Assembly (NCBI GenBank): GCA_014281115.1
Contig: JACONQ010000017.1
Location: 1,984,001 to 2,048,000 of the forward strand
DNA from: Laburnicola sp. R22_1
Taxonomy: Eukaryota > Ascomycota > Dothideomycetes > Pleosporales > Didymosphaeriaceae
Length of the DNA stretch: 64,000 bases
Direction of reading: 5' to 3'
The notes under the pieces are model-generated. The model saw nothing but the letters and a program-made list of their open reading frames with translations, was not told the DNA's origin and searched no databases. The first letter of the stretch is position 1, and every line of letters starts with the position of its first letter. The translations under genes and the position numbers were made by a program. Below, one piece after another: positions 57,961 through 64,000 of the stretch.

Positions 57961-59363
57961 AGCTATTTTAACTACTGGATACGTAGACTAGAGACATAAG
58001 AGTAGAGCTATATACACCTATATTCCATCCTGAGTGTTGAATGGGTACTCTACAGCTAGCTGTATAGACATCGAATTCTAATCCTCTATACTGGCAAGCG
58101 TGGAGGGTGTACGGGGCGATCGTACGAGGAAAAGGAAATAACATAACAGAACGACTTGGTATTGATTGCTTGTCTCTAGGGAGGGTGCGGATGGAAAGGA
58201 GAAGATCCTGCGGCGCACGGGCATCACGTGATCCCCACGTGATACCATCGTGCGGCAATATTGAAACCTCAACACCCTCAGGTGCCCTTGCCCGTACGGT
58301 GTACGGACACTGAGTATCTTAATTGTTATACCGGTTAATATATACAATTAGGGTAAGAATTGGACAGGCTTTAGCGCATAGGGCCTGTGCTAGATTATAC
58401 GCAGGAGACCCTACATAGCTGCAGTCGCGCAGACTTTGGCGAGGCAAGGCGTTAGCGCGAGCATGATGTAGTTCAGCCCGAGCTGGTGAATCAGCAATTG
58501 AGATATTGGGTGGAGGGCTACGTTAGTATGGCCAGAGCAAGTTGTAAATCTTATAGAGCGGCACCAATATCCGTAGCATATTGTAGTACTTGGGCTTCAA
58601 CATTCCTTTTCTTCTTTTTCTTCATATGCAGCAGGCGTTTGGGCTTGTTTTTATTCGTGCCCTAAGAGCATTAGAACGAGGGTGGTAGGCCACAGATATA
58701 CGTACCAGACGGTAACGATAATGCAGGAGCACTTTGACGACAATGGGGTTAATGTGGTGGATGACAAGAATAACAAAATTACGATAACGGCTGGTATGGA
58801 CATGGACGGAGATAATGTTGCACACTTTGCGTTCACATACATCGTATTTTCGCGGCGGCATGGCCAGCACAGTACGGAAACATACACTAGGACTAGCGTT
58901 TCAACTTAGCTGGCTTCGCACAGCGCCTCACTAAGACACTGATATAAGCAGTCATAGAAAATTTGGATCAATTTTTCTAGCACCTACGACCCTACTATTG
59001 CAGTGCGATCGTGACCGTGTTCTGTTCAAATTCGCCTTGCGCTAACCTGACCCCCGTACGGTTGCCGAACTACAGCTCACATCGATATGTCCGTACCATC
59101 TCATAGTTCCAAGCTCCCCAATGACCCCAGAACCCTACATGACCTTGATACAAGCACCATCGACGAATTGACCAAGCGCAAGCTGACCTGAAGGGACTGG
59201 AGGTTGACAATGACTCATCAGGGACGATGTCCGACATCGCTCGCGGTAGTTGAACACCTAAGAACTCTCAATAGTCGCGACATAGTCGCTGGCACGATAC
59301 TAACATTCGCAGATTATTTACAGTGCTGCTTCGCTTGCTCGACCTCTATTCGTCGCCTCGCGA
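57961..59363. other. 1.4 kb without a supportable gene
   Basis: Short frames such as 58682-58909 (plus) have no family. A small frame at 59087 (MSVPSHSSKLPNDPRTLHDL) ends after 34 codons and could be a first exon or noise. The palindrome-like CACGTGATCCCCACGTGAT near 58225 contains two CACGTG hexamers, potential bHLH sites, but with no gene start nearby to serve. Confidence 0.45.
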
Positions 59364-60300
59364 CTAAGCACTCTTCTCGTTGACTCTAAACGGGCACATA
59401 GCTTCAGCTCCCTGATGATTTTCTGCGAACATCTTTGGGAACCCTTTGTCCACAATCCTCCGGTCTTGCTTGTCCTGTGCCTTGCTTTTTCTAATTCTCT
59501 CCTCCGTAAGCTCCCTCGTAGCGATCTTGGGATCCGGCATGAAGGTCTCCATGAACCATATGATCGTTCCGACCACGAGGATAATGACCCGTGCCAACAC
59601 AGGATTGACAGGCTTGATGCGATGCGCCTTTAGCATCTGGGGAAGTGAAAGCGTGATCGGGATCGCGCGACCCAGAGGGCGTAAGAATGCAGGGAAGTCG
59701 CGATCGCGCCTTTATGGTGCTGGACAGAGGAACCCAGGGCAAGGAAGGTTGGCCGGGTTGCTCGATCAAGAAGAGAGGTGCGAATTCCCGCAGGCAGAGG
59801 TGGGCGGCAATTTTCTGCTTTTCGCTGAAGCCTGAAAGCCCGAGGCGTAGGCGGAAACGGTGCATTAGCGCGGCAGAGAAACAGAGGACGTATGTGAAGT
59901 CCATCGGATGTGAAAAGGCGCCAGGATACTTTTTCGCGATATTCTGATGTCTCTTGTTGATGATTGCAATCGACTCCAAGGTTTTCGGGTGATGAGGGCC
60001 GTAGAACCACCATGTCGAATTGTGCAGTAACGTCTCATACATCCTCTCAGTGGGGTTGTGGAGCACTTTGCCGCCGTCCTGGCGCCAGGTCGCCTTGGAG
60101 CCCCACTCGGTGGCAACGAAGTTTGAGAAGGTGAGGGCGTACATCATGTTGTCCATAAAGGTGGATCCACCAGCATATTCCATGGAGAGGCGGAAGATCT
60201 TCTCGTAGTCTGTGTATGGGTCACATTGCTCGATTTCTCGTCGTACCCATTTGTACGGTTTGTTCGCCGCCAACGGTCGGAAGCTTGAATCGTGATCCAT
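59364..60300 (-). pseudogene. MpaB/DUF2236-like oxygenase-family gene with frame break
   Basis: From ATG 60300 the frame reads MDHDSSFRPLAANKPYKWVR, then FMDNMMYALTFSNFVATEWG, STWWFYGPHHPKTLESIAII, KRHQNIAKKYPGAFSHPMDF and TYVLCFSAALMHRFRLRLGL, which resembles the MpaB/rubber-oxygenase catalytic fold; the family call is tentative. Around 59709 the coding text moves to another frame (RDRDFPAFLRPLGRAIPITL, then LKAHRIKPVNPVLARVIILV) and runs to TAG 59364, with a membrane-type segment and a charged end. No GT..AG intron bridges the change, and the region between the two parts seems shorter than in relatives, so a small deletion or frameshift is likely. Homologues act on polyketide-type or isoprenoid substrates; the substrate here is unknown. 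Confidence 0.6.
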
Positions 60301-61547
60301 TACTTGTTTGCGCTCAACCGAGGTAAAAGCGCGTACTCTAGCAGGATGATTGAGACGTTCGAGTGAAAGCAGTAAGCAACAAGAGGCAGGGTTGAAAAGG
60401 GAAGCAGGTGAGCTAGTCTGAGGGCTGTTGAAAGACAAGGGCACACTCCCGGCTGCTCCATATGTACTTGGTGTTGTCGGGTGCTGATTTTAACTCCCCG
60501 ACTTGTATCTAACGGCTTCTTGGTCCGGCTTCGAACTAGTCGAGACCCCTGCGCAGCAATTTTCCGAGGACTGCGCTACCGAACCTCACTGCCTTGTACT
60601 GTGAGCATTTATGGTAGTATCTCCCCGTGTTGTTCCGAAGTCAGTCGCTCGTTGATGCCCAGCTCGCTCAATGTGTTTTTTCGAACGGCAAGAGGGAGGC
60701 GGTTCCCCTACAGCGCAGATGTGTTTTGCATGTTTAGACGTGAACTCATCGCGTGTATAGATTCGGATAGGAAGATACCCTTCTTCCGCAATTCTGTATC
60801 GTTTGTAGATGGAAGTTGGGTTCGCGGACAATCCCAAGCCGCGCGTTGCTGTCGCCGCGGGACTGGGGTCCACCCGGCCGGAACTCGCGGCCTCCGTCCC
60901 TGCATTCGTTGCCTTTCCCCGCCTCCATTGACTGCTTGTTTCATTACCATGCAGCCATCCCGCTTCTATGTGATTTTCCATACCATTAGAAAGCGGGAGT
61001 GCCAGTCTTCGCTCGTTAGCTGCGGGTCACTACAGCAGCATATTAAGCTTATGTGAAAGACGCGACAACAATGAAAATTCCACTTTTTGGAAGCAAGGTA
61101 GTGTAACGCACTCAAACACCTGCCAGAAACGGCACACGACTAGCCGGCACTCGGAAGTCGCGCCCACTGCTATTGAGGCGTTATGGCGACACCGTGGCCC
61201 CGAAGGTCGGCCTAGCCGATCCTAATCGTCGAGCACGCTGAGCTACGCCGCGGCAGCAGCCCGAGGCGTTCCACTAGTAGGTACATACAATGCACAAAGT
61301 GTCAAAACACCATCTACGCAGATACGGCATAAGGTTATTATACATCAGGAAAAGTTTTGTGTGGGGGGTGGCTCAACTTTGCTCAGCGTGCCTAGAGTGC
61401 TCAAACTTGCTCATCTGTGCGCATTTTCGTCTATATAAATTTACTAGTATAGAGATGCGCAAGTATGCGTAAGCATGCGCAGACGTGTGCAGACGTACGC
61501 AGACGTGCACAAAAGTCTTAAATAAGTAACTTTTTCAAAGCTTAATA
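60301..61547. other. Upstream of MpaB-like gene and flank of transposon
   Basis: A 191-codon plus-strand frame at 60481-61056 has opposite-strand partners and no recognisable domain; I do not call it. From about 61.28 kb the DNA becomes repetitive, with several GCAAGTATGCG/GCAGACGTGTGC-type short repeats at 61450-61515 directly beside the transposon. Confidence 0.45.
61450..61515. repeat. Short degenerate tandem repeat
   Basis: Units of about 10-12 bp of the type GCGCAGACGTGT are repeated about six times with variation (gcgcaagtatgc, gtaagcatgc, gcagacgtgt, gcagacgtac, gcagacgtgc). It ends about 30 bp before the terminal repeat of the transposon at 61548. Confidence 0.7.
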
Positions 61548-63398
61548 ACGTGTTTACAAGCGTGCCGTCAGTACAAGCGAGCCGTCAACCCCACCAACTT
61601 TCCGTAACGCGCGATAAGCAAACTACAATGCCTCAACCAACTACAACTCAATTGCCCTATAACGAAGGAGATATCTTCCTTGCTATCTCAGCTATTAATA
61701 AAAATCAGATTCAGAGCGAAAATCGCGCTGCCTTAACGTTTAACGTCCCTCAATCAACGCTGCGCGACTAACGCGCCGGAATGGCTGCGCGACGCGATTA
61801 CCAGCCCAAATCAAAGAAGCTTACCAAGCTAGAAGAGGAGGTGATTGTTGAGCAAATACTTAACCTAGATTCGCGAGGCTTTGCGCCCACTCTAGGTGCT
61901 GTACGAGATATGGCGAATAAGCTGCTCACTAAGCGCAGCGCAGGCCACGTTGGCCAGCAGTGGCCTAGGAACTTTATCAAGCGAACAGACAGCCTCACAA
62001 CGCGATTTAATCGACCCTACGATCGACAGCGAGCCCTCTGCAAGGACCCGACGGTTATACAGGCCTGGTTTAAGCTAGTAGCACGTACAAAGGCCACCTA
62101 CGGTATCTGCGACGAGGATACCTTCAACTTCGACGAGACTGGCTTTCTGATGGGTAAAATATCCTCCCAGCTAGTCGTTACTGGCTCAGAGAGGCGTGGC
62201 CGGCCAAAAGCGATCCAGCCAGGCAATTGTGAGTGGGTGACGGCGATCCACGGAATCAACGCTGCTGGGTGGGCAATCCCGCCCTTTATCATCTTCGCTG
62301 GCCAGTACCACCTCTCTGCCTGGTACGAGGGCGACGATATACCAGGTGACTGGGCTATTGGTCTCAGCGACAATGGCTAGACTACGAACGAGCTTGGTGT
62401 TGCCTAGCTACGGCATTTTATCAAGCATACAGTAGAGCGTAGAGTGGGCGCGCGTCAGCTACTAATACTTAACAGCCATAAGAGTCACAACTCGCTCGAA
62501 TTCCAGGAGATCTGCAAGAAGAACAAGATCTACACTCTCTGTATGCCGCCACATTCGTCACACCTTCTGCAACCGCTTAACGTTGGCTGTTTCTCGCCAT
62601 TGAAGCGGGCGTACGGGCGCCAGGTCGAGGGCCTGATACGCGACCACATCAACCATATCACTAAGCTTGAGTTCCTACCAGCCTTCCGCGCCGCCTACAA
62701 CCAGTCAATTACAAAGGAGAATATCTGCGCAAGCTTTTAAGGCGCTAGGCTAGTCCCACACAATCTAGAGGCGGTGATATTAAAGCTTAATGTGAAGCTT
62801 CGTACGCTGTCGCTAGCAGCCCTACTAGAGACCCTATAGGAGTCTGCAACACCAAGCAACGCGCGCGAGCTAGGCGCTCAGTTAACTCTAGTTCGTGAGC
62901 GGATCCAAAGGCATTAAGGATCCTCTCCTACATCAGTTATCCAGTCGCTTAATTGGCTTATAAGAGGGGCTAAGAGAATAGCGCATTTAATAGTAATTAT
63001 GCGCGATAAGATAGCTAGTCTACAAAGGGCAAATAAAGCAGCCACAACGCGTAAACAGCGCAAAAAGAAGCAGATCTAGAAGCGAGGCACTCTATTAAAG
63101 GCAGAGGGAGAGGATATTATTGCTTAGAAGGCTGTTGAGCAGCAACTAGAGGGAGAAACGCGGTATAGCCAGGCGCGGTCAGGTGCGAGCCGGCAGGCTT
63201 CAGCGCGCTGCACGCGCTGCAGGGAGCCTGGGCACAACTCACGTGCGTGCAAGAAGGCTTCTATAGATACTGCTTAATTTAGGAAAGCTATTATATTAAT
63301 AGAATTTTGAAGTGTTGTTAAACTACGTGGCTTTTTAAGTGTAGAAAGTTAGTAGGGTTGACGGCTCGCTTGTACTGACGGCACGCTTGTAAACACGT
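61548..63398 (+). mobile_element. DDE transposon with perfect 44 bp inverted repeats
   Basis: 1851 bp. Inverted repeats at 61548-61591 and 63355-63398 start ACGTGTTTACAAGCGTGCCG and match over all 44 positions by eye. The flanking TA at 61546-61547 and 63399-63400 is the pogo-type target duplication. The element holds one transposase frame on the plus strand. Confidence 0.93.
61628..63277 (+). pseudogene. DDE transposase with C-terminal CCHC zinc knuckle, RIP-inactivated
   Basis: A single frame of 550 codons, from MPQPTTTQLPYNEGDIFLAI to TAA 63275, broken by about ten stops, nearly all in Gln or Trp positions. HTH (LTFNVPQSTLRD), CENP-B-like HTH (RSAGHVGQQWPRNFIKR), and the DDE core with FNFDETGFLMG, LILNSHKSH and LLQPLNVGCF: the second and third catalytic Asp read Asn. 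The end carries CTRCREPGHNSRACKK, a CX2CX4HX4C knuckle as in retroviral gag. It is distinct from the Fot1 family in the rest of the window. Confidence 0.87.
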
Positions 63399-63400
63399 TA

Positions 63401-64000
63401 ACTTTTGAAGTAGTTAATAAATAATTTTAATTTTTTAATTACTTTATATATGAAATACTAGTCTTTCTATTTTACGTTTAAAATTCTAATTAATATTATT
63501 ATATTAGCGCGTAATAAATAAAATTTATAATATTTAGCTAGTAAATATTTGTATTACGTAATCTTTTATTTTAATTTTTTAGATAACTTAATATTAATTA
63601 TATATTTCTAGAGAGAAGATTAAATATAAATAAAAGCTAAAAAGATAAAGTAGTAGTAGAGGAGGAGTAGGCTAGTAAATAGGTTAGGAGTTACTAATAA
63701 TAGATTAGGATTAGGTTAGAGTTGCATAGATAATAGATTAGAGTTAAGTTAGAGTTATGTTATATTACGTAAGACTCTAACTTAACTCTACTTCTAACCT
63801 AACTTTCTTAGCGCTAAGATAAGTTAAAGTCAAAGTTAAGTTATATAGACCTTAGATTAGAGTTAGATTACTTAGAGTTATAATAAATATACTAGTTTTT
63901 ATAATTATATATTTAAATTATAAATTATTATATATAGTTACTATAGATTAAGTTCTAAAGGCCTTATATTTAGTAGTAGTGTAGTTACTTAATTATAAAT
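63401..64000. other. AT-rich RIP-like DNA with inverted repeat
   Basis: No frame. Repeated TTAGAGTTA/TAACTCTAA-type words dominate 63660-63870. A 16 bp perfect inverted pair, AGAGTTAAGTTAGAGT at 63740-63755 and its complement at 63774-63789, could form a hairpin with an 18 base loop. Confidence 0.65.

Noticed and set aside
58220..58250. Double CACGTG as a regulatory site for the FAH gene
   Set aside because: It lies 260 bp downstream of the FAH stop and far from any start codon; chance cannot be excluded.
60481..61056. 191-codon plus-strand frame
   Set aside because: Antisense frames of similar length, no domain, Cys/Arg-rich random-looking text; it overlaps the likely promoter of the MpaB-like gene.
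61195..61270. tRNA-like sequence on the minus strand (GTAGCTCAG-like A box)
   Set aside because: The B box does not match GGTTCGAnTCC, and I could not pair a 7 bp acceptor stem at the right distance.
1..64000. CRISPR arrays, rRNA genes, bacterial-type operons or riboswitches
   Set aside because: No regularly spaced direct repeats, no rRNA-like stretch, and gene structure is eukaryotic throughout.

Overview
The window looks like nuclear DNA of a filamentous ascomycete (Pezizomycotina; a Dothideomycete of the Pleosporales type is my best guess). The protein genes carry short GT..AG introns of about 45-95 bp. There are typical fungal families: a Zn2Cys6 activator, an APSES factor and pogo/Fot1 transposons. 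The older repeats carry C-to-T changes in CpA context (CAG/CAA to TAG/TAA, TGG to TAG), the signature of repeat-induced point mutation (RIP). The class-level placement is inference; the rest is read from the sequence.

Layout. (1) 1-18.1 kb is a gene-containing, GC-balanced core block: a conserved protein of unknown role, DNA topoisomerase II (4 exons), a 5.1 kb stretch with no supportable gene, an APSES/KilA-N transcription factor, an omega-like glutathione S-transferase with a homopolymer frameshift, and the spliceosomal zinc-finger protein Snu23. (2) 18.8-45.2 kb is a repeat block. A degenerate hAT transposon (about 18.8-28.6 kb) is split by pogo/Fot1 elements, one of which itself contains a younger Fot1 copy. 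A truncated, RIP-damaged Copia retrotransposon follows (28.6-33.3 kb), then a RIP-damaged Tad-like LINE (34.0-41.7 kb) interrupted by a second copy of the young Fot1, then 3.5 kb of extremely AT-rich DNA containing a clean 182 bp solo-LTR-like insertion with a 5 bp target duplication. (3) 45.2-58.0 kb is an aromatic-acid catabolic cluster: a P450 resembling CYP53, a Zn2Cys6 regulator, a salicylate/3-hydroxybenzoate hydroxylase-like FAD monooxygenase, gentisate 1,2-dioxygenase and a fumarylpyruvate hydrolase-like FAH enzyme. The third young Fot1 copy sits in the divergent promoter between the monooxygenase and the dioxygenase. (4) 58-64 kb holds a frame-disrupted MpaB/DUF2236-like gene, another RIP-inactivated DDE transposon with perfect 44 bp inverted repeats and a C-terminal zinc knuckle, and AT-rich DNA.

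How the genes fit together. The P450 and FAD monooxygenase would hydroxylate benzoate-type acids to gentisate. The cupin dioxygenase would open the ring to maleylpyruvate, and the FAH-family enzyme would release pyruvate plus a C4 acid. No maleylpyruvate isomerase was found in the window. The Zn2Cys6 protein, divergent from the P450, is the obvious candidate regulator.

The transposons give a relative history. The hAT, Copia, LINE and two of the pogo-like elements carry many RIP stops, and in several the catalytic Asp codons have become Asn. The three 2.1 kb Fot1 copies are virtually identical and unmutated apart from a one-base deletion in one copy, so they are recent. All three share a stop codon where older relatives encode Trp, followed by an out-of-frame tail.
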